A DNA stretch of 14,961 nucleotides, taken from assembly GCA_027604665.1 (NCBI GenBank), contig JADGIZ010000363.1:1-14961 (forward strand), in the 5' to 3' direction. Below, one piece after another: positions 1 to 8,034 of this stretch (within the stretch, counting starts at the first letter, position 1; the number at the start of each line of letters is the position of its first letter). The notes beneath the pieces were generated by a model. It was given only the letters and a program-made list of their open reading frames with translations. It was not told the origin of the DNA and did not search any database. This DNA is from Polyrhizophydium stewartii (Eukaryota; Chytridiomycota; Chytridiomycetes; Rhizophydiales). The position numbers and the translations under genes are program-made.

Positions 1-103
1 CAACGTGATCCGCGTTGTTGCTCGCCATGCACGACGTGATCCGCGTTGTAGCTCGCCATGCACGACGTGATCAGCGTTGTAGCTCGCCATGCACGACGAG
101 AGG
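1..103. repeat. 31-bp tandem repeat (minisatellite) at window edge
   Basis: Two complete 31-bp units (30-60 and 61-91) differ at one base (C or A at unit position 13). A 29-base partial copy lies at 1-29 with two differences, and a further partial copy follows at 92-98. Each unit carries CACGACGTGATC and GTAGCTCGCCATG. The array probably continues left of the window. There are no spacers, so it is not a CRISPR array. The unit length is not a multiple of 3, so any reading frame rotates from copy to copy. On the minus strand the A-type unit creates a TGA in one frame. Confidence 0.93.
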
Positions 104-110
104 AGGCTTT

Positions 111-116
111 AATAAA
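111..116 (+). promoter_or_regulatory. possible poly(A) signal AATAAA, plus strand
   Basis: The hexamer AATAAA sits between the minisatellite and the G-rich tract at 121-138. No plus-strand gene ending just before it can be seen in the window. It would matter only if a gene to the left ends here. A chance match is possible. Confidence 0.2.
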
Positions 117-186
117 ACAAGGCGGGGGGGGAGGGGGCTGGCTGGCTGAACCAGAGGGCGAGCGGCTCGGCGGCGTGGACACTCAC

Positions 187-613
187 ACCACAGGGGCACC
201 AGCCGGGTGGCCGTGACGTGCCCGACCATGAACAGGCCGAGGGTGTATCCCGCCAGACGGTGCCATGCGCGCTGGCGGGCCGCCTGCTCGGCCTTGGTCT
301 CGCGGCTGCCCGGGCCGGCGGCGGCGCGAGCGGGCGTGGCGGGCGCCGGCCTGCCTCTCGAGTCGGCCGTCCGCAGCGCGACCCGGGCCGCGCTCGAGGC
401 GGCGTGGACCACCATGGCGCCGCCGACGACGACGACCTCGACGGCGGGGATGTGGTAGTACTCGCGGAAGGCGTACAGCGCGCTGCTGGCATATTCGTAG
501 CGCACGCCGGCCAGCGAGTGGCCCGTGAGGTGCAGCACCGCAAAGGTCGCAAACGTCAGTCCGCTGCCGGCCTGCACGGCGCTCAGCACCCGGTCCACGT
601 CTGCAGGCGACAT
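187..613 (-). CDS. MCP1: MCP1-like mitochondrial membrane protein (DUF1691 family), 3' part missing
   Basis: This is the N-terminal part of a protein resembling fungal Mcp1, a mitochondrial outer-membrane multipass protein that suppresses loss of the Mdm10/ERMES contact-site complex. The start is taken at MSPADVDRVL (ATG at 613-611). An in-frame start at 652 would overlap the neighbouring gene's first exon. A first membrane segment carries HLTGHSLAG (about residues 29-37), and a second hydrophobic stretch (VEVVVVGGAMVVHAA) follows. An Ala/Arg/Pro-rich linker leads to a third segment, LAGYTLGLFMVGHVTATRLVPLW, where conserved His residues recall the succinate dehydrogenase membrane-anchor fold. 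At 186 a GTGAGT donor follows the TRLVPLW codons. The expected downstream region (second half of the family, total about 300 residues) is not found between here and the window start, so the gene either continues outside or is broken by the repeat. Transcribed divergently from the oxidoreductase. Confidence 0.7.
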
Positions 614-642
614 TCTCGGTTTCCCGGACAGCCTGAATATCA
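614..642. promoter_or_regulatory. 29-bp head-to-head interval between MCP1-like and oxidoreductase starts
   Basis: Only 29 bp separate the two start codons, so the promoters must lie inside the opposite gene's coding or intron sequence. No TATA or CCAAT element is visible in the interval. Confidence 0.5.
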
Positions 643-2933
643 ATGTCGGCACGCAACGACTCCCGCCTGAACGTGCTCATGGTCGGCACCGGTGCGCGCC
701 GCGGCCGCATGCGCGGCTGAGAGCTGCTGCCTGCTGACGGCCCGCCTCTGCCTGGCTGCCTGCGTGCCTGCCCGTCCGCCTGCGCATCGGCTGTTCCCTC
801 GCCCGACCTGCACGCCACGCCCGAGCACAGGAGGTCCGTCGCCCGCATCTGGAGCCAACCGACAGCGCCAACCGCCGTTGCTGACGCCGCACCCACCGCC
901 CGCGCGCTGCCCTTGCACCGCCGCGCCGCTGCCTCCCGCCCGCAGAGTACACGACCGGCTTTGTGCACGACGGCGCGTCAGGCTCGGACAAGCGCATCGG
1001 CGTCGTCGGCCTGGTGCTCTTCGACATGCGCCGCCGCGGCAAGGTCGACAAGCTGGCGATGGTGGGCACGACGGGCCGCAAGAACGCCGCCGTGCGCGAA
1101 CACCTGCGCACCAACATCGCCGGCGTGTACAAGGACATGGACGTCTCGGTCGACATGCTGCCCGCTGACTCGGTCGACCGCGCTCCCGACGCCTGTGAGC
1201 CCCCCGGGATTCTCCGCCCCAGATGACTTTGGATCGGCGGCGCCGATCCCATGCCTCTCGCCGATCCTCCGCGCCGGGCGGAATCTGCATCCGCCACGTG
1301 CTAACCGCCTGAACACCCCCCCCCGACCGCCGGCAGACAAGGCCGCCATCGACGCCATGAGCCCCGGCGACGCCGTGACCATCTTCACGCCCGACGACAC
1401 CCACTTTGAGATTGCGCTGCACGCCATCCGGCGAGGCCTGCACGTGGTGCGTCCCTTCGCCTCTCGGCCGGAGATGCCGCCCCTTGTTCCCATCCCCCTG
1501 GCTGACTCGGACCGGCTGTGCGGGCCGTGCTCGCGATCGCACGCCACAGCTCATCGCCAAGCCCGCCGTGCAGACGCTCGAGCACCACCAGACGCTGGTG
1601 CGCGAGGCCGACAAGCACGGCGTGCTCGTCGTCGTCGAGTTCCACAAGCGCTTCGACCCGATCTACTGTGAGACTGTGGAGTGCCTGTGCCGCGCCAGCA
1701 GCCGACGTCACACCGACCGTGTCTCTGACCCTGGCGCTTCACATGCCACCCTCTCGATCTCCAATGATCTGTGCTCCCCCTCTGGTGCAGCCGACGCCCG
1801 CGAGCGCATCCGCCGCCTGGGCGACTTTGGCTTCTTCACATCGTACATGAGCCAGCCCAAGGCGCAGTTGCACACTTTCCGCAGCTGGGCTGGAAAGTCG
1901 TCCGACATCAGCTTCTGTGGGTGCAATGGCCGGCGGCATGTGCAAATGTGCTGTTGCTGTCAGCGCACAAAGCTGTACACCAAGAATCCATGCAAACTGC
2001 AGTACAGCTGACGCTTTCCTGGTGGATAACTCGTTCAAGACCTCAACTCGCACCACATTGATCTGCACGCTTGGAGCCTCCAAAGTCGGTGTCTCATCCC
2101 TGCTGCTGTTTCTCGCCTCCGCGACACAAACTTGCGATCTGCTCGCATTGTGACTGATCCAAGCTGACTCGGCGCTGTCGCTCACCTGGCAGACGTGGCC
2201 CGCCCCGTGCGCGTCACAGCAACGGCCTCGACAGGCGTCGCCACGCGCGAGCCCTACAACTGCGTTCCGGGCACCGAGGACACAATCACGCTACTCGTGC
2301 AGTGGAAGAATCTGGCATCGGGCAACCTCGGCACCGCCGTGTATACCGGTACGCAAACCTCGCCATCGCCACGGGAGGCGGTTTTGATCATTTTCATATT
2401 TGCAAGTCGGAGAAAACGAGAGGGGGAAATATGCCTCCTTGCAGGAGGAAGGGGGTATCATGGAGTTCGGGAAGAGGAGGGAGCGGCTAACCAGATCCTG
2501 CTTTCATCCTTGCCTTCGCTGCACGCGCTTGCGCAATGCACCAGCTTCGTGGGTCGCACCAAAGGCCGAGGTGCACTCGCAGCAGCGCTTCTTCTACATG
2601 GGCCACGGCGGCGAGATCCGCGTCGACCAGGCGCACCGCGGCTACGAGACGGCGACGGACGAGTCCGGCTACGCGTCCGTGAACCCGCTGTTCATGCGGT
2701 ACACGCCCGATCCGCTCGGCTACTACGCCGGCCAGCAGGCATACGGCCACCGGTCGATCGAGGCCTGGGCCGAGGCGTGTCTGGCCATCAAGCGCGGCGA
2801 AGCAGTCGCCGCTGACTTTGAGGGCCGCTTGCCGACGATCCGCGAGACGGCCATCGTCACCGCGGTGCTCGAGGCCGGCCGCAAGAGCCTCAGCTTGGGC
2901 GGAGCTCCTGTGGACATTGACGAGTCGATCTAG
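643..2933 (+). CDS. Gfo/Idh/MocA-family NAD(P)-dependent oxidoreductase, 8 exons
   Basis: Exons: 643-691, 946-1194, 1337-1446, 1550-1667, 1791-1916, 2040-2084, 2193-2348, 2545-2933. All junctions keep frame and give 413 residues. The N-terminal Rossmann region begins NVLMVGT and, after intron 1, EYTTGFVHDGASGSDK. It continues through VTIFTPDDTHFEIAL to the IAKPAVQT motif, the Lys-Pro motif typical of this superfamily. The C-terminal substrate half holds EFHKRFDPIY, FTSYMSQPKAQL, AGKSSDISFYLNSHHIDLH, GTEDTITLLVQW and SQQRFFYMGHGGEIRVDQAH. The whole matches a strongly conserved fungal cytosolic family, sometimes annotated as galacturonate reductase- or Gal80-like. The substrate cannot be read from sequence. 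Oddity: the best intron-1 junction yields VGTEYTTG, one Gly short of the usual VGTGEYTTG nucleotide loop. Intron 6 uses a weak GTCGGT donor and intron 5 an AAG acceptor. The stop overlaps the stop of the convergent gene. Confidence 0.9.
2349..2544 (+). other. intron 7 of the oxidoreductase, purine-rich with a short hairpin
   Basis: The GTACGC donor and CAG acceptor restore the reading frame across the conserved TAVYTASWVAPKAEVHSQQ region. The intron is 196 bases, the second longest in this gene. It is less GC-rich than its surroundings, with several G/A-rich runs and a perfect 6-bp inverted repeat, CCTCCT-TGC-AGGAGG (2434-2448). An internal CAG at 2442-2444 could act as an alternative acceptor. 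No box C/D or H/ACA snoRNA signature is recognised. Confidence 0.75.
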
Positions 2934-4739
2934 GACGCCGGCCAGCGAGTGTGGCGAGCCCAACCGCCGCTGCTGCTGTCTTTGCGACTGCCGCCGCTCG
3001 CTTCCTCGTCGCTTCTGTCGCTCGAGCCAACGTATTCGTCATCGCGCTCGTCGTCGCCGTTGTGGTAGCTGCCGTCATCATCATCGCCGTCGTCGAAATA
3101 CACGTCTTCGTGGTCGCCCTCGCTTAGATCGTTGCCATCGCTGTTGCTGTCAAAGAAGCCGCTCGAGTCGGTGCGCTCGCTATCGCTTTCGCCTCCGCAA
3201 AAGATGCGACCCATGGCTTCAACGGCCTGCGAGACGATGCGGTCAGCGCACACGTCAAGCAAAGCGAGAGAGATGTATGGAGCGAGAGAGAGCATCGCAA
3301 GCCGCACGTTTTGGGTGGTGAGCACGATCTTGAGCGCACGCTGGTGCACGTCCAGATCCCACGGATAGAAGCGGATCTCCGAGTCTGGCTCGTCGTAGAG
3401 GAAGCGCGTCGATGCGGCAACCGACTCGGCGGCGCGCGCGAGGTACGCGTCTCTGTCCGTGAGCAGCCTGACCATGCATGCGCACGCGAGTCAGCACAAA
3501 ACAGCTTGCCGGATCAGGCATGATGACGACGCACAGATCGCGGGCTCGAGCATTGCGCGGCAGACGGCGGCCGCCCCGCCTCGCCGTGCTTGGCTGCTGC
3601 GCGTCGCCGCGGAGCACGACCAGCGCGGGGTCGTCGCCGCGGATGAGGACGTTCTTCATGAACTGCAGGATGTGGTAGATGAAGATCGAGTCGGGTCTCC
3701 AGACGGGAAACTCGGCCGACGTGTCGAGCTCGCCCGTGAGTGGGTCGACGAGCGGATGGAACAGCGGCGTGGTGAAGCGCACGACGGGCATCGTGCTTGG
3801 AAACGTCTCGTCCGTCTCGACGACGAAGCGGAAGATGCCCGACGCAAACGGGCCCTCTGCGCACCCGTCCATCGTCAGAGCGGGTGCAGGATGAGGGATG
3901 CCGGCGGTGCGGAGACCGAATCACCGTTGACGAAGACGACGCCGCTCCAAATGGTGAGAGCACCGGTGACGGGCAGCACGTAGACGCCGCTCGGGGCGTG
4001 GGTGCGCAGGCGGGCGTACTCGAGCAGCAAGCCTAGATGACGGTGCCAGCGAGATGCGATGCGATGCAGTTCGGTGCGGTGCGGTGCGGTGCGGGCGGTG
4101 AGTTGGTGTGTGAGCCGGCCTGTGCCCGATGCGTGGCGTGTGACCCGGCCAGGACGCACACTTCTCGGCGTAGGTGCGACCGTCGAGCAGCGCCTGGGTG
4201 CCGCCGGCCGCCGGCGCTTGGTCCAGCAGGTCGCCCAGCGAGCGGCTGTTGCGCAGGCGACCCGCCACGCCGCCAAGCGCAGGCGTCAGCGGGCGGGACC
4301 GTGACTGCGCCGGAGACTGCGCCCTCGAAGGAGGCCGCGACACCAGGCCGGGTGACCGAGGTGACCGCGGCGACCGAGGGCGGCGCGGGCTGTCCGGCGG
4401 CCGGCCGCCGACCACGAGATCGTTTCCGACGCTGCGCGAGAGGCCGGCGCCGGCGCCGGCGATGCTGCTGCTGCTGCCGCCGCTGCCCGGCACAGAGATG
4501 CCCAGCGACCGCAGCACGCCCGTGAGGCTGCCCGTGCTGAAGCGCGCCGCCGCGCTGGAACCGCTGTGGAGGTCGCTGGTGGACGCCGACCGCCCGTCGC
4601 GCACCGGGGACGGCATGCTGCGCGCCGGCTTGGCCATGCCGAGCAGCGACCACCACCCGCCGCTCGTCCCGCCGCCGTCGCCGCTTCTGGCGACGTTCCT
4701 GGTGCCGTTCCTGGCGCCCAAGGTCTTGCTGTCGCCCAT
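2930..4739 (-). CDS. AKTIP: AKTIP/FTS-type inactive ubiquitin-conjugating (E2-like) protein, 4 exons
   Basis: Exons, 5' to 3' on the minus strand: 4739-4160, 4032-3925, 3856-3535, 3467-2930, giving 515 residues. Residues 1-193 form a Ser/Pro/Arg/Gly-rich, probably disordered region with RSP repeats (about 117-130). The E2-like fold spans about 195-340 with LLEYARLRTHAPSGVYVLP, LTIWSGVVFVN, EGPFASGIFRFVV, PVVRFTTPLFHPLVDP, GELDTSAEFPVW and IYHILQFMKNVL. The position where an active E2 has its catalytic Cys after HPN reads GELD, so it should not conjugate ubiquitin. This fits AKTIP/FTS, the partner of Hook and FHIP in the dynein-early-endosome FHF complex. About 90 C-terminal residues are Asp/Glu/Ser-rich. 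The exon 3/4 junction (donor GTGCGT at 3534) is the least certain. A further in-frame ATG at 4754 exists. Other E2 variants remain possible. Confidence 0.75.
4033..4159 (-). other. intron 1 of the AKTIP-like gene, with pentanucleotide repeats
   Basis: The donor GTGCGT follows the AEK codons and the acceptor is CTAG. On the plus strand the intron holds three GATGC units (4053-4067) and four GGTGC units (4073-4092). The minus-strand frame is open across it by chance, but the downstream E2 homology resumes exactly after the acceptor in a new frame. The intron interpretation is therefore preferred over an unusual Arg/His-rich coding stretch. Confidence 0.75.
4351..4377 (-). repeat. 9-bp coding tandem repeat (RSP codons)
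   Basis: Three near-identical 9-bp units (GGTGACCGA, GGTGACCGC, GGCGACCGA on the plus strand) encode repeated Arg-Ser-Pro triplets in the disordered N-terminal part of the AKTIP-like protein. Such SP/RSP triplets are common proline-directed or SR-type phosphorylation targets. Confidence 0.7.
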
Positions 4740-4930
4740 GTTGGCAAGTCGCATTCAAGCCTCGAGGCCGAAGCAGTGGGGAAAGCCTGGCGACACATGA
4801 ATGTGCGAGGGGGACGCAACCGAGCAAGCTCACTTCTGGCAAGCCGCCGACCCACGCCTGCTGACCGCCGCCCGATCAGCTACCGCCGCAACCAGGCGGC
4901 CGCTTAGCGACAGGATCGCGCTTTACCCCA
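4740..4930. promoter_or_regulatory. divergent intergenic region between the AKTIP-like gene and SEN2
   Basis: This 191-bp interval lies between two divergent start codons and should contain both promoters and 5' leaders. I see no TATA box, CCAAT box or repeat that stands out. Confidence 0.4.
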
Positions 4931-6176
4931 ATGTCGCACTCGTCAAGCGGCCTCAAGGTACGGGCCGCCACGGACCGTGCGGGTGGCGCCACGCTGCCGC
5001 TCGCCCTGCCGACCACGGACGCCGTCACACTCTTGCACGGCTACGGCCTGCGGCGTGCGCTGGGCCGCCTACTGCGGCGAGCCGCGCAGTTCCTGAGCTT
5101 CGTCGCCGCGCTGCTTGGGCTGCCACGACTTGCACCGAGACCAGCCTTCAGAGGCGTCCTCGAGCCAGAGCTGGGCTTTGTGCTGGTCGAGCACCACGAC
5201 CGCAGGAGCAACGCATCACGCGAGGCCCCGCGCGGCGTGCTCGGCAGCCCGCTGTCACTCTGGCGCAGCGGCTTCTTTGGCAAGGGCTCTCTGTCGCGCG
5301 GCGAGCCGACTTGGTGGCTGCGCCATCACATAACGTCAGAGCAGGCGGCCCAGATGAGCTCGCAGGACCTGCACCAAGGTTGGCTCCCAGACTCCATCTG
5401 GCCCCGCAGATTCGTGCCTGCTTACATGCCGCCCGAGCAGGAGCGGCGAGCGAGCGCCGCGCGCATGCACGAGCCGTCGAGCGCGCCGAGATTGTTGCCC
5501 AGGTCAGCGAGGATCCCGAGGTTTACAGGCTGATGCTCGAAGAAGCCGTCTTCCTCGCATGCGCTGTCGGCTGCCTGCGTGTGCACCAAGAAACAGCGCT
5601 CAGCCGAGACGAGCTGTGGAGGCGATGCCGTGAGATCAGGCGGCAGCAGTCCGCCGCGACGGAAACGAGGCGACCACTCGACTTTGCCCTCAAGTATGCA
5701 GCGTACCACTACTACCGCAGCCGCGGGTGGGTTGTCAAGTCCGGTCACCTCTTTGGCGCTGATTTTGGTGAGCCGGATTTGGGACTGAAGAAACGTGCAG
5801 CTGCCCCTCGCTGATGCAGCTCAAAACTCTTCTGTCGCAGTGCTCTATCGCGACGGCCCCACTCAGCGCCACAGCGAGTAAGGCACCTTTCTATCGCTGC
5901 CTGCTGGCGCATCCCATGCCTCTGACGCTGTCTGGTCACTGGCGCAGCTTTGCGGTACAGATCGTGAAGCACGGACAAGATCAAAAGTCGGATCAAGTAA
6001 CGTGGTTGGAGATGCAGATGTCGACCCGAGTCAGCACCCAGGCCAAAAAGCGCACGCTGCTGTGCAGCGTCGTGGTGCCGGATGGAACAGACTTGGATAC
6101 GTCAGACTGCTTGCGGCACATCCAGGTTTACGACCTGGCAATCGGAAGGTGGCGGCCCGAACGCTCGCGGGAGTAA
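4931..6176 (+). CDS. SEN2: tRNA-splicing endonuclease catalytic subunit SEN2, 4 exons
   Basis: Exons: 4931-5378, 5441-5767, 5820-5877, 5948-6176, giving 353 residues. SEN2 cuts the 5' splice site of intron-containing pre-tRNAs within the SEN2/34/54/15 complex. The family signature FFGKGSLSRGEPTWW lies at residues 115-129. The conserved core starts with LMLEEAVFLACAVGCLRVH, followed by DFALKYAAYHYYRSRGWVVK and SGHLFGADF. The catalytic triad is visible as Tyr268 (VLYRDGP), His276 (QRHSDFAV) and Lys311 or Lys312 (STQAKKR). The Tyr-His spacing of eight residues equals that of yeast Sen2 (Y289/H297). The C terminus CLRHIQVYDLAIGRWRPER matches the family end. An apparent frame change near 5450 is removed by a 62-base GT-AG intron (5379-5440). 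Introns 2 and 3 are 52 and 70 bases. The yeast protein is about 377 residues, so the length fits. Confidence 0.92.
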
Positions 6177-6330
6177 AGTAGTCCGGCGTGCTCGCTGAGA
6201 CGCTGTGAAGCATGCATCGGGGACTCGCTGGGCTGCACCAGTGTGTCCATGCCGCTCACTGTACGCCGAACCACATACGACGAGCGGGTGGATTCGAGCG
6301 GCCGTGACTTCACCGCGCCAACAGCAGGAA
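6177..6330 (+). promoter_or_regulatory. intergenic region between SEN2 and bL35m
   Basis: This 154-bp interval follows the SEN2 stop and precedes the bL35m start in the same direction. It must hold the SEN2 3' end and the bL35m promoter. A short upstream ORF beginning at 6213 (ATG CAT CGG) lies in it and may be in the leader. No canonical poly(A) or promoter element is clear. Confidence 0.35.
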
Positions 6331-6959
6331 ATGTTGCGATCAGCGCTGGGCGTCGCCGCGGCCGTCGGACGCCGCGCCGCTGCGAGCGCGCTTGGCATGC
6401 GCGGCGTGGGCATGCACGCCATGCTGCCGCGCGGCCCGGCTGCCGCTGCGCCGTCCGCGTCCCTGCTCGTGCGCATCCCGGCCGGGCAGTCGGCCTGCGC
6501 CGGCTCGCTGCTCCTACGCTGCAAGCACACCTACATTCCCAAGTGCAAGAAGGTCAAGGTCGCCTCGAAGCGCAAGCTCAAGCACTACAAGCTCAAGAAC
6601 CACAAGGGCGCGATTGCCCGGTGCGTGCGCCGCGGTGCCGCGCCTGCTCACGGCGCAGCGAGCGCGGCCTGGCGCCGTGCGGCGCGAGCAGCGGGCCGTG
6701 TGCCAGCTGTTTTCTGCCCGAGGCGATCTCGGAGACGACGACATCTGCTGACGCGAGCTCTGCCGACCCGTCCCCTCGCAGATGGCTGCTCGTCGGCCGC
6801 GGCATGTTCAAGCGCGCCCAGGCCGGCCGCGTCCGCGTCAACAGCCTGCGGCGGCGGTGGAAGCGCGTGGCCAAGCGGAAGCGTGTGCTCGCCAACTCGA
6901 CGCAGCGCAAGCTGCTCAGGAAGCTCATTCCGTACCACAAGAAGCGCTACCTCAAATGA
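6331..6959 (+). CDS. MRPL35: mitochondrial large-subunit ribosomal protein bL35m, 2 exons
   Basis: Exons 6331-6620 and 6782-6959 join in frame and give 155 residues. The start MLRSALGVAAAVGRRAAAS opens an Arg/Ala-rich, acid-free N-terminal region of about 80 residues that looks like a mitochondrial targeting sequence. The bL35 domain begins near residue 80: KVASKRKLKHYKLKNHKGA, then after the intron WLLVGRGMFKRAQAGRVRVN, and the basic tail LLRKLIPYHKKRYLK. This follows the bacterial bL35 pattern of a KLKTHKGAAKRF core, GKIKR-type segment and final hydrophobic/basic helix. Intron donor GTGCGT, acceptor CAG, 161 bases. An in-frame ATG at 6205 exists, but its extra residues do not look like targeting sequence or family. 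Converges with the AN1 gene 51 bp downstream. Confidence 0.88.
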
Positions 6960-7010
6960 ATGGGGTGGGGCCACCAAGGTGCCGCATCTACCACAAAGAT
7001 ATTCACTCAG

Positions 7011-7879
7011 TCAAGACACCTTACAGTTGCTGGGCTTTGCGCCGCCCGATCCGGATCCCCCGCCAGCCCGCTCTTCCTCGGACCGCTGAAGGGCTTTGGC
7101 GAGCTGCTCGTCCTCGCTGATCTGCTGCTCGACGGCATTCGGGCGTCAGCAGGCGAGGACGGAGCGCGAGCGCTGGAGGCAGGTGCGCAGCGCACCTTGG
7201 CCCGCTGGCCTGCGGCGGAGCTCTGGCTGCTGCGCGATGCGGCGGCCGATGCGGCCAGGTTCGCGCGGGCAGTGCGCGGGCTCGATCCGGCAGCCTGCAT
7301 CTTGGAGCATTTGTGGTCGGCCTCGAGCCGGTGCCGGATGCAGAACGTCCGGGAGCACGACGGGCACCGGATCGGCACCAGCTCGCGCTTGGAGCAGTCC
7401 TTGAACGAGCATGCGTTGTCCGAGGCCTTGGTCGTCGACGTGCCCGGGTCGGGGCAGCCGGCGGCGATGTGGTCGTTGACGGCGATGTTGGGGTCGGCGC
7501 CTCGCCGGACGGGTACGACCCGGTTGCAGACGGGGCACACCGTCGCCCGGGCATCACGCGGCATGGCCGCGCACCGGTGCGAGCCGCTGCCCGCGCCGGC
7601 CTCGGGCGTCGTCGGTCTGTCCGGCTCGTCCAGCACCGGCCGGAAGTGGTGTTGGCTGCGCGAGTGGCAGGCGGGTCAGAGGCGTCTCGCATCGCCGGGG
7701 GGTGGTCGACTCGCCGCACCAGAAGGTCCGCTTGCAGTATTGGCACACATGCGGGAGAAAGTCTGGAGCCCCGGTCAGCGCGGCCACGGTGCGAGCATCG
7801 CTTTTGCCTGCGGCGAGCACCGACCCAGCTGCCTGCAGCTCGCCTCGCTGCAGTGCGTCCCGACCTGCGGCAGCTCCAT
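7011..7879 (-). CDS. ZFAND2B: AN1-type zinc-finger protein with C-terminal UIM (ZFAND2/AIRAP-like), 4 exons
   Basis: Exons on the minus strand: 7879-7825, 7762-7720, 7655-7196, 7124-7011, giving 223 residues. The start MELPQVGTHCSEASCRQLDF closely resembles animal ZFAND2 proteins. First AN1 finger: Cys10, Cys15, Cys25, Cys28, Cys33, His36, then after a longer loop His59 and Cys61. A linker with VCPVCNRVVPVRRGADPNI follows. The second AN1 finger is CSFKDCSKRELVPIRCPSCS then RTFCIRHRLEADHKC. After a Ser/Ala/Arg-rich spacer, the last exon encodes SEDEQLAKALQRSEEE, a good ubiquitin-interacting motif (acidic patch, Leu, Ala, Ser). ZFAND2 proteins associate with the proteasome and p97 during arsenite or translocation stress; that role is assumed by homology. 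The UIM becomes visible only after removing a 71-base intron (7195-7125, donor GTGCGC). Confidence 0.85.
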
Positions 7880-8034
7880 CCAGCGGAAAAGGCCGCCGTG
7901 GCGCAACCCAAGCGTCCAGTCGTGCCGTGGCCGCCAGCCGCCAGCCGCCGCCAATAAGAACGCTCGATTGCGCTGATCACGTGAGCCGGACTTTTGGGAG
8001 CGACAGACACGAACTCTGGCCTTGACCCGCCCCC
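7880..8034. promoter_or_regulatory. bidirectional promoter between the AN1 gene and XPO5
   Basis: This 155-bp interval lies between divergent start codons. It contains a CCAAT box (7951-7955) after a GCCGCC-rich stretch and a palindromic E-box TCACGTGA (7977-7984). Such sites are bound by HAP/NF-Y and bHLH factors respectively. Use in vivo is inferred. Confidence 0.5.

Noticed and set aside
1..103. Direct repeats of 31 bp suggesting a CRISPR array
   Set aside because: Repeats are contiguous without spacers and sit in an intron-rich eukaryotic locus, so this is a minisatellite.
640..1647. Long minus-strand open frame (335 codons) over the oxidoreductase
   Set aside because: It spans several exons and introns of the plus-strand gene and has low-complexity Arg/Gly/Ala translation.
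5440..5520. Apparent frameshift in SEN2
   Set aside because: A 62-base GT-AG intron (5379-5440) restores the frame and gives a family-like protein, so no mutation is needed.
6205..6330. N-terminal extension of bL35m from ATG 6205
   Set aside because: The extra residues (MKHASGTRWAAPVC...) do not resemble a targeting peptide, while ATG 6331 starts a typical one.
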